Assembly: GCA_905221605.1 (NCBI GenBank)
Contig: CAJNDS010002635.1
Coordinates: 127,001-191,000, forward strand
Length of the DNA: 64,000 nucleotides
Source: Symbiodinium natans
Lineage: Eukaryota > Sar > Dinophyceae > Suessiales > Symbiodiniaceae
Direction of reading: 5' to 3'
The notes under the pieces were generated by a model. It did not search any database and was not told where the DNA came from. It saw nothing but the letters and a program-made list of their open reading frames with translations. This document shows positions 44,001-58,191 of this stretch, piece by piece. The number at the start of each line of letters is the position of its first letter. The first letter of the stretch is position 1. Made by a program: the position numbers and the translations under genes.

Positions 44001-44409
44001 TGCGGCTGCCTCAGAGGGGCGCAAGCACTTAAAATGCAACAAGCTCAGCCACCGAGGGGGGCGCGCCGTGCTGGGGCCAAGGCTTCACTACTCCGATTCC
44101 TCCTGTCGGAGTGGCTGGCCTTAGTGGCTTGAGGTTGGGATGTTCCCCCTTATACTAACAGTCCTTCCTTAATGGGCATTTTAGTATGGGGGTACTACTA
44201 TAATCCCTTTTAACCCTTTTAAGGACTGTTAGTAGAAGGGGGAACATCCCAAGCTTAGGGGGTGTGGTACTCCAGGGACGCTCTGCGGCAGCTGTGGCAA
44301 GCTCTCAGGTTTGGGCACCGATGCACTTGACTGCAACATCCTCAAGTTGTGGCATTTCTTGCACAAGAGAGAGAGAAAGAAAGTTGGAAAGAGAGAGATA
44401 TATAACATA

Positions 44410-44440
<31 letters not shown>

Positions 44441-47400
44441 TTATAATATATATATATATGTGTATATATATATACTTCTCAAAAAGAACCCGCAGCAGTT
44501 CTCAGAGTCACGCTGCAGCTCTTCCTGTTGCTGGCGTTGCAACCTTGGGGAGTGTTGGGTGTTTCTGGGCTCTCCGCCCTCGGGAAGAAAAAAAAAAACG
44601 CCCTCGGCCCTTCCGCCCTCTTGGGCAAGAGCTGGTCCATCATCTCCTGCTGCTGGTTGATCGGAAGGTTCCTAAGGAAGCATCTCAAACTCCCCCAACG
44701 CAGACCCCGTTTCTGCCTTGAGGACCACATGAAGCCTAAAATTGGGGTCATCTACCCTGACTCCTAAAGTTCTTATTCAGGTTTTTGTGAACCATAAACC
44801 CCTTTTAGGGTTCATGGTTAGTCCCCAAGGTTCCCAAACACCGGCTCTTCTGCGTGAGAAAGAACCCCCACTTTGCGAGACCTGGAGACCGGGCGCCGGG
44901 CTGCAGCTGCATTTGCTGCATGAGCTGGTTGCGCTCGACCTGTCACAAGACTGGTCGAAGCTCTTGTCATATTTTGATGATGATGATGGTGATGATGATG
45001 ATGATTATCATTGCTATTTTGATTGTTTTGACTATCATTATTATGATTATTATTATTGTTTTGAATATTATTACGAATATTATTGCTATCTTTTAAATTT
45101 TATCATGACAAGACATAACAAGAGCTCTTGAAGATCCCCTGGCAAGGTCGACAGGGGTCAAGCGCATATTGAACTGCCCACCGTCCAGTGCACAATCTCA
45201 CAAATTAGTTGCAGGGTTCAGTGCGGTTGTTGCATGAAGACATGCACTGCTGACTATTGAAATATCAAGACGCTATGGGATCGGACGTATGTTGATCCCA
45301 GAGAAGAGAGATGGTAAGCAAGTACGATCGCAAGCTCCAGAAGAGCCAGCTTTGGTGACTTTCGACCAGCCCATATCTGAGCTGCAACCAGAAAAAGGGT
45401 TTAGGGTTTAGGGTTTAGGGTTTAGGGTTTAGGGTTTAGGGTTTAGGGTTTAGGGTCACGAGCGATGGGGTCTCAACGTCTACAATGCACAGTGGCTAAG
45501 CAATCGATGCGGACTCGGCTTGCTCACATCCCCCCCCCCCCCCCCCCCCCCATGCGGCTTCCTTGTTTTGACACGGCCTATGGCAACTTCGTGGTTTTGA
45601 GAAACTTATACATACAATTAAGACTTTCTGGGCAAAAAAAGAAAGAAATTATCAAAGCAGATATCTGTGTTTATGTCGGATAAACGGATAGCCTGGTGCT
45701 TCTGATGCACCTGCAGCTGCGCCGGCGACCTAGGAGGTTGCGGAAATCCAGCCAGTTCTCTCTTCCACTAGCCCTGAACCCTTACAAACCCTAACCCTAA
45801 ACCCTAAACCCTAAACCCTAAACCCTAAACCCTAAACCCTAAACCCTAAACCCTCAACCCTAAACCCTAAACCCACCCCTCAACCCCGCCCCTGAAGACC
45901 TCTCTCTCTTTGGGCCCTGGCTGAGCTTGGGCAGCCGCCTTGAGCACAGGAGAGGTAGCATTTTTCAGAGTTTGGTGACTTTTCTCACGTCACATGGAGA
46001 AGTGCCTACACCCTAAACCCTAGAAACCCTAAGCCCTGACAACAAAGCTCGACTGCTCAGTTCCTGCGTGAACAAATTTCACGCGGAGCAGGGCGGGGCC
46101 TCCGGCGACTGCCTTGGCCCGCAAGCACAAGAGAGAAAGAGAGAGAAAGCGAATTAACGCATCGTATGATGTATATATATATATATGTATATATATGTAT
46201 ATTTATATATATGTATACACAATGTTTTGTGTCGGCTGCCGGCTGTCCGCACTGGGTTCGCGCGCGCACGCGCGCGCGCGCGCGCGCCTTGATGTTTTAC
46301 GGCGTATGTATCGAAATTGCATATATACATCTATATTATATATATATATACACATAAAGATTATGCTTCTATGCGATACATCTTCTTGTCATAGGCGCGG
46401 ACCCCTTTGCCCAGAAACAAACCGGGGCACAATTCTTTCGATTTCGACCCCCGGAGCCGACTGTGTGCAACCAGAGCACGTGGTCGGGATCGGCTGCTGG
46501 GCTTGTGGCTGGACCTGCTTCTGAACCTGTCCCAACCCCATGGTAAATTGGGTCTAGGAGTCTAGGGTTAAGGGATACTGTTGAGGGTTTGAGGTCCTTG
46601 AAAAGGTAGCCTATGGACCATGGCCTTGGGGAACAAAGCTGCAAGTGTGCGGTATTTCGACCCTCTACGGCTTTGCTGCACCATGCTTCCTGCGTCAAAA
46701 TCGCAGATTGGTTCGTCTTATCTCACCGCAGCATCTGCAGACCACGCAAAAAACTCAGCCCCCCCCCCCCCCCCCCCCCCCGAAGACCCCGGTCCTGTTG
46801 CTGCAGGAGCTGCAGCTGTTGTTGGAGCATGAAGACCCCGGTCCTGTTGCTGCAGGAGCTGCAGCTGTTGTTGGAGCATGAGCATCTGCTGCTGGAGTTG
46901 CTGCTTGATGGCCGGTGGCTGTGGAGTTTGGAGCTGCCGCTGCAGCTGCGTCACCTGCCGAGACAAGAGCTTGAGTGGCTAACGTGGGTTTCTCCCCACG
47001 TGTGGGCGTGGTCGACTGAATACCCCTCAACAAATTATAGGAACCCCCGGAAAAGGTGCAACTGTACAACCGAATTTTGGGAAGCCCCCAAAATTGTGGC
47101 AAAGCACCTGCCAGCGGGTGACAAAGTAAAGAGCCCGAAGGCTTTTAATTCGGCTTCGTAGGGTTTGGGGCATTGCTGTCTCCAAGCAGACTTGAAGGGG
47201 GTCGAGGGCTGTCCAGGAAGTGCGTACGGCAACGCGCCTGATCTTGAATCGCCTGCATCCTCAGCTTCACTGGCATCAGAGGAGCCCAAAAGAAACGCTC
47301 TTCGCGACAAAAAAGGCGCCTCAACAATTCTTCAGCCTAGTGCCTGAATTGTGCGCAGAAATCGGTCACCCCTAAACCCTGAACCCTGAACCCTGAACCC

Positions 47401-48444
47401 TAAACCCTAAACCCTAAACCCTAAACCCTAAACCCTAAACCCTAAACCTTAAACCCTAACTTGGAAGAACCGAAGCCACCTGCCGACAAAGGGCTGGTCT
47501 GCAAATGGATTCTGAGGTGACTGAGCTGGAGGGACGATCCTCAGCGCTGACTTGCCAAGCTTGTTTCTTAGTTGGCCAGTACGTAGGGGAACTAAAGGTG
47601 AACCTTTGGAACTACAAGGGGAGTATGTTATCCCAAAAAGGTTAAAGGTTACATACTCTACCACTCAAGTTTTGTCGAGTGCGCCGTGGAGGTTTGAGTA
47701 AGGGGATGGCCTGCACAGCTTCGAGGGCCCATCCGAAATTTCCGTCATCCCAACTACGTAACCGAAACCCTACAAGGCACTGCCTTTTAAAACTCTGACC
47801 AGGGCCCAAGGGTGACCCCTAAAGTTTAATTAAGTTCCAGAGGAGATTTGGGTGAAGTTCAGGGGGCCACTGGACTCATCGAGCTCCAGGGCAAGGTGGA
47901 CCCCAAAAGCCCCAAGTACCCAATCGCCAAGTCTCTGTGGCTGCGGAGTCTGCGCCGGCTGCACCTGCTGCCCCGGCGGCGGTATTACCTGTGGCCCTGT
48001 TGGAGCTTGTGGCTGCGCCGCCTGTGCTGGTGGCACGACCTGCGGCTGCACCACTTGCGGCTGTACCATCTGCGGCTGCGCCATCTGCGGCTGCGCCATC
48101 TGCGGCTGCGCCATCGGCTGTGCTTGTGGCATCTGCTGCGGCATCTGTGGCTGTCCCATCGGCTGTGGCTGCATCTGCGCTGGCGCCTGCAGCGCAGCAG
48201 CGTCCATGTACTGTGGAACCGTTCCCTCAACACGGCATTTAGAGCACTGCAGCCCTGTAGACCTCAAGAGACAGGGGCTTTCACTGCAGGAGCCGCGAGT
48301 CCGTGGATATTTCCACAAATCGGGCTGTACCCCCAAGTCCCAACAAAAACCATGCTATACCACATGATCCTTCTTTTTCGGAACCCCGAAACGGGTGTTC
48401 TCATACCCCCTCCCCCCCTCCCCTAAAACCCTTTTGCCTAAACC

Positions 48445-48483
<39 letters not shown>

Positions 48484-51400
48484 ACTCTAAACCCTAAACC
48501 CTAAGCTTTAAACCCTAAACCCTAAACCCTAAACACTAGACCCTAAACCCTAAACCCTAAACCCTGCATCTTTTCAGGCAAGGCAAGGCCTCCTGGGATG
48601 CCGGCTGCACTGGCTGTGCCTAGCAGAGGCTCACCAGAACACCTTTGCCCTTTAAAGGGTTAGATTATGGGGTTTCGGGTTTAGGGTTTAGGGTTTAGGG
48701 TTTGGGGTTCCCATAGCCCATCCTGGTAGGGTTTAGGGTCGATAAGAGGGTTTAGAGCTTAGGGCTTTGGGGTTTCAAGTCTCTAAGTTGGGATGTTCCC
48801 CCTTCTACTAACAAATTATCGTACCCCCCCATTCTGGTCCCCATCAAGGACTGCTAGTATAAGGGGGAACATCCCAGGTTTAAAGTTTGTAATGGTTATT
48901 GCGTTTAGGGTTGATGGTTTATGGGATGTGACACGCTTTTGCTGCTAACCTTCACCAAGAATCTCAATCTTGCAAGGAGTCGGGGATGTAGAAAGGAGGG
49001 CTTCTTGGCATGTAGGGTCCAACGTGTGAGGGGGCGCAAAGTTAAGTCCATGATCGTCCGTGACTCTATTTTTTGGGGGGGGAGTGCATTGCGTCGAGGG
49101 TGCTGTGGATGCTTCTGTGCGATGGCTTCAGTGTCGCTGGCCTCCTGCTTGAGTTGCTCCAGTTCGCGGATGAGCTGATCCTGTAAACTTGGCCCAAGCC
49201 CTAAACCCTAAACCCTAAACCCTAAACCCTAAACCCTAAACCCTAAACCCTAAACCCTAAACCCTAAACCCTAAACCCTAAACCCTAAACCCCTCAATGG
49301 TGGTCGCAGAACTCCCACTGTGCTTGCTGGCTTTTGTTGGGTCAACGCTCTTCTGCGCTGTAGAATCCTTCAAAGCTAGCTCTGTCGCGTCTCGAATTCC
49401 CTACACTCCCAGTACGCACCAGCAGCTCAAGAAGCTCCTGCTGCTGCTGGAGGAAGTTGTACTGGTTCTGGACCTTACACACATGACTCCTTCACAGCGA
49501 ACGAAGCTTCTCATTCACGATCCACAAAGATCCTCACGTCCCCCAAATCCAAACAAGACACGAGCTAAGCGTGAGCTAACTCCTCAGCATGAAAAACAGG
49601 AAATGCCATATCGAGGCCCGGGGACTTGCTGCTGAGGTCCAGGAAAGTTTTGGGCCTCGGCGAACGTCAGGGATTCCTTCCGAAAGAGCCCCTGAAGCGC
49701 TTCTGAGGCGATTTCAGCCGAGCTGAGGCAGATTTCTAGGGTTTAGGGTTTAGGGTGCGGAGTTTTGCAAGCCTTCCGGAGTGGAGGACTGTCATCAGCT
49801 GGCTGCCCACAAGAGCCGACAAAAGGACGCATTTCAAACCCTTGAGGGGCAGGCAGCGTTCCACTGCTGCACCTGAACGTGAGGTGGCTTGGCACGAGTG
49901 TTCCCATTTGGGGCTTCCCGGGCGCCGTGCACTTTCCGTGAGAAATCAGATAGCTCAGAGAGATTGTGCCAGTTACTGGAATGCCTTGACTCTGCTAAAC
50001 CCTAAACCTTAAACGGCCTTAAACCTCAATTGGGCTCTCAGGGCTTCCCGGCCACTTGCTCCTGTTGCTGCCGCAGCTGCTGGAGCTTCGCCTACTCTGC
50101 GCACGCACGAAATTCGCACCACAACGCCCAGAAAAAGAGATAAGCAAGAGGGTTTAGGGTTTAGGGTTTAGGGTTTAGGGTTTAGGGTTTAGGGTTTAGG
50201 GAGATGAACAAATCAAAAGCAGAAGGCCAAAACGAAGAGACAGAACGATGAAATGTCAGCGTTCGATTCGCGGCTTTTGCCGTGCAATGCTCCGGGTTTG
50301 CCTCCACTTCCGCCTGTCTTTGACTCCGCTGAAGAGCCTGGCGCAGACTTTCGGAGTGAGGCTCTGCTCCCAGGCCCGGCAGTCTGTCAGAGACTCCAAA
50401 ACCCCTTGATTATAAGGAAAATGTGCCTCAAATCATATTAGGGCCTATTAGGGCTCCTATTGTAGTTTAAGGTATATTCCCATCCTGCAGGGTGTTTACA
50501 ACGTTGTGCAAGACAGTAGGGTTTAGGGTTTAGGGTTTAGGGTTTAGGGTTTAGGGTTTAGGGCCTATAGGGCTTGTTTGTGGTCTCGGCTTGCGAGCCA
50601 ACCAAACCCCCCCAAAAAAGGCTCTTCCAGGACGAGACTTCTGTGCCCGAAAAGAGCCCATCCCAATAAGAGGGCCTTCCTCTTAGAACCTCAATAAAAA
50701 CAACATATTTAATCCTCTTGGGTTTTATATGACCAAAAATTTAAGAAAAAAACCGCAGGGGGATATAGAATCAGAGGGCCTTCGCGTCCTCTGCTGCTTT
50801 GGCCTGAGACCTCGCAATCCGATGTGCGGCAATTGGGAAGCGACGCAATCTTGACATGCCAGGCGCTCCCCCAACTTTTGAACGTCAGCAAGAGGTCTGC
50901 AAACCAGCATGGGCTTTTAGGGCTTCTAATCTAGCCAACCCTATAAAGGGCCTTTTCAAGGGGCTATAGGGAGTAAGAGCCGATGTAGGAAGGTCCGCGA
51001 AGAAAAAAACAAACGCCCCCGCGGTTTGTGAGGGCTCGGCTGCTTCTGGCGCTCGAGCTCCAGCTCCTGTGCCAGCCTCAGCACTCAGAAATTCTCAGAC
51101 TTCGAGGGTGTCTGGGGGAGGGGGGGGGACCCTATGAGACCCTGGAAAGGGAAGAAGAGCTTTTCAGTAAACCTGACTTCTTGAGCCTCCCTAAACCCTA
51201 AACCCTAAACCCTAAACAATAAACCCTAAACCCTAAACCCTAAACCCCTAACCCCTAAACCCTAAACCCTAAACCCTAAACCCTCAGCGACTTCGCCTTG
51301 CTTGTGGCTGATCTCAGGCAAGCCGCTGTTGGCGCTTGGTCTGCACCTGCTGCTGCAGGCTGCTGTGGAGCTGCGAGAGCTGCTGCATCCTGGGCAGAGA

Positions 51401-54400
51401 GCTACTGGTTTCAGAAGGGAGGGGGGTTCAAGGTACCTAGGGAGCCTTTAGGGTTTAGGGTTTAGGGTTTAGGGTTTAGAGTTTAGGGTTTAGGGGAGCC
51501 ATGGGTTGCATACCTTAAGAACCCTATAATCCCTATAAGAGAGGGGGAAGCAAAAAAGAGAGTCCGGGGACAGCACTCTTTGTTTCCACTCTCCTCAGCC
51601 CGAATTGAGCCCAAAGTAAGACCCTCAACAGAAAAACAAACAAACGAACCCCAAATACACCCTAACCAAGCCCCAAATCAACCCCTAAACCCTAAACCCT
51701 AAACCCTAAACCCTAAACCCTAAACCCTAAACCCTAAACCCTAAACCCTAAACCCTAAACACCCTTGGGGACTCAAGGAACCCTACAAGGGTTTATGGCG
51801 TTTATGGTTCATACACCTTCATAGGAATACAGCTATGATTAGAGTAGTCAGGGTATATGACCCCAAGTTTCGGGTTCATAATTCGTCCCCAAGGATAGCC
51901 CTAAGCCCTAAGCCTAAACCCTGAACCCTGAACCCTAAACCCTAAACCCTAAACCCTAAACACACTGTCTCGAAGCCGGGTTCGCAGGCTGCGACTGAAT
52001 CTGCTGCAGCATCGACGCGGGAACTTGTGGCCTCAGACCCTAAACCCTAAACCCTAAACTCTAAACCCTAAGCCCTAAGCCCTAAACCCTAAACCCTAAG
52101 CCCTAAGCCCTAAACCCTAAACCACCCCCAAACCCTAAACCCTAAACCCTAAACCCTAAACCCTAAACCGAGAACTGGCTGGGCACTCTTGAGGTGGCCC
52201 TCTTCTTTGTAGGGCTTGTAGGGTTTAGGTTGGGATGTTCCCCCTTCTACTAGCAGTCATAAATAGGGATTAGGGTTTAGGGTTTAGGGTTTAGGGTTTA
52301 GGGTTTAGGGTTTAGGGTTTAGAGTAGTATTGTAATCCCTGTTAAGGACTGCTAGTATAAGGGGGAACATCCCAAGGTTTGGGGTTTGTAATAGGGTTTG
52401 TAGGGCTTGTAGGGTTTATAGGGCTTGCGGGGTTTGGGTTTGGGGTTTTGGAGGGTTTTTGTTGCGCGCTGTGCCTCGGGGCAGCATGTTAGCTCAACAG
52501 CCCATCGCCAGAACTCCACTTTCAAACATCTGCCCTTTGGAACCCTCTGGAGAACAAGAACTCTGGAAGCTTCAGACTCCAGACCTTAGAATCTGAAAGC
52601 TCTAAACCTCAAACTCAGCAACGCAGCAAAGCCCGAACAAATCTCAGCCAGTCAGCAAAGCCTGAAAAAAACAAACGAACAAAAACCTTCCAGACCTGGA
52701 TCCCCAGGAGGCCGGCGACTGCACCTGCTGCCGCAAAGACTGCATCCGCTCGACCAGCTGAGCCTCGGAAGGCATCGAACCCACTTCTGGAACCATAGGG
52801 TTTGGGGTTTGGGGTTTGGGGTTTAGGGTTTAGGGTTTCGGGTTTAGGGTTTAGGGCTACATGAACCCTGAAAGGCCATATACCTGAATAGGGGGTGTAG
52901 TAGAATATGCAGTATATAGTAGGGTGTCTGGGATTTTGAGACACTTCTAGAACCATGTGGGCTACAAGAACCCTTGAGGAAGCCAAGCGACTAGGCTAGG
53001 AACACTTTTTGATGAATTCAAAGCCACCCCAAACGCCACGAAGAATACCCCTAAACCCTAAACCCTAAACCCTAAACCCTAAACCCTAAACCCTAAACCC
53101 TAAACCCTAAACCCTAAACCCTAAACCCTAAACCCTAAACCCTAAACCCTAAACCCTAAACCCTAAACCCTAAACCCTAAACCCTAACCTGCTCAAAGGC
53201 CCGAGGGGCCATCTCCTCGTGGGCTTGCTTCTCAAGCGTCTGCTGCTCTTGGAGCAGCTGCTGCCTGGGATTTGGGGTTTAGAGCTTGGGGTGCTTAGGG
53301 TTTAGGGGGGGTTAGGGTTTAGGGTGTTTAGGGTGTAGAGTAGCTGCTGTCTGAAATTCGTTGAACAAATTGGGCGGTTTAGGGTTTAAGGGCTTCGTGC
53401 TTCAGGGGCTTTCGGTTGGGGTATAGGGTTTAGGGCGTCCAAGTTTCAGGGTTCGGGGTTTCCTGCACTTACCGAGATCCGCCTTCTGACTAAACTGGGG
53501 GTTTTGCGAAAAGAAGGGACCCCTAGTATAGACCCCCCAAATAGCAAGGATCCCGGCACAAAAACGGACCCCAAAAAGGGACCCCGTAATGCCGAAAACC
53601 CTAAACCCTAAACCCTAAACCCTAAGCCCCTTAACGCCAAGGGCTGTGGCTCGCGAGATGGACCCGCAGGAGCCACAGGAGCTGGTTGCCTTGTGGTTTA
53701 GGGTTTAGGGTTTAGGGTTTAATTTAGGGTTTAGGGTTTAGGGTTTAGTGTTGGCGGGGCAATTGGGGGTTGTCGAAAAGAAGGGACCAGTAGGGAAACA
53801 CGCACCTCAGGAGCGGGGCTGAGGGTGTGCGACGTGCAGAATTGCTCTGAACCTTGGGACGAAATGAACCCTAAATTGGGGGTCATATACCCTAACTACA
53901 ATAAATCCCAATTAAGGTATATGAGCCATAAACCCCTTTAGGGTTCATTGCGTCCCCAAAGCAAGTGGGAGGGTTGGAGCAGGCACTTGCTTCTGAGAAT
54001 CCGTGAGCAGGACCAAGCCCAAGAACCGAAGAAAGAAAGCCACCCGACAGTTACCCGAAAGCCTCTGAGGCCTGGGCTGAGCTCCCACCTCGGTGTTTTC
54101 CGGGGAAAAGCGGTTTAGGGTTTAGGGTTTATAGGGTTTAGGGTTTAGGGTTTATAGGGTTTAGGGTTTAGGGTTTAGGGATTAGGGTTTATAGGGTTTA
54201 TAGGGTTTAGGGTTTAGGGTTTAGGGTTTAGGGTTTAGGGTTCGGGTTCAGGGTTTAGGGTTGACAGAAAAGCTCGGGGGGCGCAAAGAACCGTTCAGGG
54301 CTCCCTCTCGTCGGCTGCAGGGCTCTCATCATCGCGGGGGACGCACGGCAGCTGCAAAGCTATAAGGCCGCGGCGGGACGTGGGGGCCTCACTTGACATG

Positions 54401-54615
54401 TTGTGGAGCAAACCCTAAACCCTAAACCCTAAACCCTAAACCCTAAACCCTAAACCCTAACAGTGCCACACAATGCTGAGTCTTTTGGCTGGAGCTGGGC
54501 TTCTTGCGGTGCTTTCATTGGCGGGGCGACCTGGGCGTGCGGATGTTGTGTCGGGCAGCGAGAAGGGTCTGCAGCTCTGCCATGAGCCGTATATTGAGGG
54601 TGTTTTTTTTTTTTT

Positions 54616-54648
<33 letters not shown>

Positions 54649-57600
54649 GGGTTTAGGGTTTAGGGTTGAGGGTTTCGGGTTTAGGGCTTAGGGTTTAGGG
54701 GGTAGAGTGGCCTCTGCGCAGAAACTTTGGGGGTGGCAGTGGAGTGGTATCGCGCGGCAGCTCGGATGGCGTACTGCTAAGACTGGTCGTCTCGTTAGGT
54801 GCCGTCGCACAGATATCCGCCGGGTCTGTCGCTCAACCGGCCGGAAAGCCCTGTACAGCTACAACGAACGGACTGAACTCAACCAATCAATCAGACGGAT
54901 CCTTATGGTTTGGGGTTTGCTGTGAGATGGCGCGTAAGCTGTGAAGCTTGGGACGCAGACTCTTTTCGACAACTTCGTGAAATGCGAAGAGCAGCCATGG
55001 TTCGATAGTGGAGGGCCATATCTCTATCTCACCCCACCCCTTCCAAAACTTCTTCCATTCCAGACCGCCAGGGATTCCGGGCACCCCAGCGAGGTTTGAG
55101 GGGGGTCTCAGGGGTCCTTAGAGGGGTCCCCAGGTGGGTCGTCCCAGAAAAGGGTTCGGGGCCCCCCCCCCCCCACAAACTGCCAGCGCCATGCAGGGTG
55201 AAGGTGCTTGGGGTTTAGGGTTGTTGGTGTTTCAAGGGGACCAGTACTGGTCCTCCGGTACCGGGCCCATCGTGAGCTGCAGCGGGCGAGCTGGGTCGAC
55301 CTGCGCCATAGAGGTCGAAGGGCTCAGGCGCCGCCCGCCCACTGTAGGAATGCCCTGAAATTAGGGGTGCCAGCTACTCTTCTTTGTGTCGGCGTCTCCT
55401 CCTCGTTAGCCTCTCTGATTCATTGTTTAAGAGTGCCTCATACGGTTGCGATATTAGGGGCTACATTATTGGGGTCCTAGATTAGAAGGGCAGGGGAGTC
55501 CTACTATTTCAGGGGGCCAAAAAACCCTAATCTCCCAGATGGTAGCTTGCGAGGATCCCGGTTGCTTGCTGGGTGCCGGGGCGACCATCGGCTTGGCAAC
55601 GGCCTGGCACAATATTTGAGGACCAATTATGAGCCCCGACAATGGTTCATTTGAATTAGCCTACTGTTATTCCTATTGAGGTATATGAACCATAAACCCT
55701 TTTCGGGTTCATTCAGTCCTCAAGGATTACACACCCTCAAAGCTCTTCCTGCTTCTTCGCTGCGGCTTGGGGCTAGGGATAAACTCTTCTGGGAGGCTTC
55801 AACATTCCTCAACCCTAAACCCTAAACCCTAAACCCCAAACCGGTGCCTTAATTTCATAGAGATCTGAAGAAGCGGCGATTCGAGTCGTCCAAGGGTTCC
55901 CCCCCCACCCCCCCCCAACGGGTCTCCCAATCTTGTGGTGGCTTTGCCAGCCAGCATTCACGTTCCCTAAGCCCTAAACCCAAAACCCTAAACCCTCAAC
56001 CCTAAACCATGTGGGTGTTGTGTACTGAGAGTTCTTGCGGCAGAGATCTTGGGGTCAAGTGGGTCTCGGACTTCTCGGAATGTACACGCTGTCTCCGGTT
56101 GTCTCCGCTGTCCGAGACGCTGCGTTGGAAATCAGGCCACCTTTTCTGGTCCCTTATTAAAAAGGGAATCCTACTAATTGGGGGTCCATTACTGGGGTCC
56201 CTGTTTTTTCGTAAACTCCCAAATTCCGAAGCCACAAGCCCTGAGCCGCTGGAAGCCCATCACCAAAATGGGGACTAAACGAACCCTAGAAGGGCTCTAT
56301 GGTGCATGTACCTTACTAGGGAGATACAGTAGGCTACATGATCCAAATTTTGGGTTCAGTTGGTTTCACCTACATGGGTTGGTTAGGGGGGGGATCATAA
56401 AGCCCAATAACCCATGCTGGCAAACCTAAACCCTAAACCCTAAACCCTAAACCCTAAACCCTAAACCCTAAACCCTAAACCCTAAACCCTAAACCCTAAA
56501 CCCTAAACCCTAAACCCTAAACCCTAAACCCTAAACCCCAAACCCTAACTAAACCAACCCAAGCTTCCCCCGGTGCCTGCTCGGGAGGCTGCGCGGCGCA
56601 CGCGTGGCCTGGCCGCTGGTGCATTTGCCCGCAGGAGAGTCATGGCAACTTACCCTTGGGGCACCAAAGGAACCCTAAACTTGGGGTCATATTACCCTGA
56701 CTACTATAATTCCTATAGAGGTCTATGAACCAGAAACCCTTTTAAGAGTTCGTCTAGATAAGTGCCGGAAATCAAGTTCTCAGTGTCGAAATCCAGGCCT
56801 CTTCTACATGTCTCTTTTTGGGGGTTTCCTAAATTACGGGTACCTCATTGGGGTTCCTATTCTAAGGAGGGCCCTCCTGCTACTTGGGGATCTATGCTGG
56901 AGGTCGGAAATCCGCATATGAGCTGGCATCCCGTCACTTACACCCTAAACCCTAAACCCTAAAACCTACACCCTAAACCCGAAGCCCAGTGGCCTGGATC
57001 CACGAGGCCAGGCCTGGACCAGAGAAACCCGGGAAACCCCGAGGAACTCTTCGTCGCTGTGCTTTCTGTGTTCCGCAAGACGTTGGGTTTAGGGTTTAGG
57101 GTTTAGGGTTTAGGGTTTAGGGTTTAGGGTTTAGGGTTTAGGGTTTAGGGTTTAGGGTTTAGGGTCTAGGGTTTAGGGTTTAGGGTTTAGTTTAGGGTTT
57201 AGGGGTTAGGGTTTAGGGTTTAGGGTTTAGGGTTTAGGGTTTAGGGTTTAGGGTTTAGGGTTTAGGGTTTAGGGTTTAGGGTTTGGGGTCTAGGGTTTAG
57301 GGTGTAGGGTGTAGGGTTTAGGGCCAGTTTAGGGTTTAGGGTTCAGGGTTTAGGTTTCAGGGTTTTGGGTGGCAAGGATGCTTCACTTTGCAGTCTCGGC
57401 TAGCAAGTCGCCTAGCCGATTGGAGCGGTAGCTCAAGGAGCCAGGAACTTACAGCTAGAAAGGTTTAGGGCTTAGGGCTTAGGGCTTAGGGCTTAGGGTT
57501 TAGGGTTTAGGGTTTAGGGTTTAGGGTTTAGGGTTTAGGGTTTAGGGAAGCACGAGTGCCTGTTGTCAGCACCATGCTATAACGGCTAAATACTCAAGTA

Positions 57601-58160
57601 AGTGGCAGAAATCATGAACATCGACAGCTACAGGCCTGAACATTGCGTGGACCATGGACAATGCGAAGTCCACAAGTAGCTGCAACACGCCGTAACAGCA
57701 GGTATGGTCAGTTCTGAAAAATTTGTTTTTTTGGGTGCCCTAAAACGTAGGGGCCGCCTTACAATAAGGACCCCAAAAGAGAACCATGTTTTGGAGAAGG
57801 GCCATAGAACAGATGTAGAGCGCAGAGCATCTACCGAAGCACGAAGCTGAGCTACTATTTGCTTAAAAACCCCAACAGACAAATAATAACCGTCCTTTTT
57901 TCTTACCCTTATCAGGAAGAACATGTTTCAGCTTTTTTTGCACGGGAGTTTCTTTCTAACCCTAAACCCTAAACCCTAAACCCTAAACCCTAAACCCTAA
58001 ACCCTAAACCCTAAACCCTAAACCCTAAACCCTTAAGCAATGAGTAGTGAGGGGAACTCGTGCGGCTTCGGGGTATCTGAGGCCCAGGACCCCTGTTCCC
58101 AGGAGCGCTTCTGGTTGGGGGAGATCATCCTCAGAGGTTGGGCCGTTTAAGGTTTTTTTT

Positions 58161-58191
<31 letters not shown>

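Noticed and set aside
43564..46357. Tyr/Ile-rich peptides across TA repeats
   Set aside because: Translation of (TA)n microsatellites.
47852..48426. Cys/Gly-rich and Leu/Arg-rich plus-strand frames
   Set aside because: These are shadows of the 15-bp Gln-Pro repeat on the minus strand.
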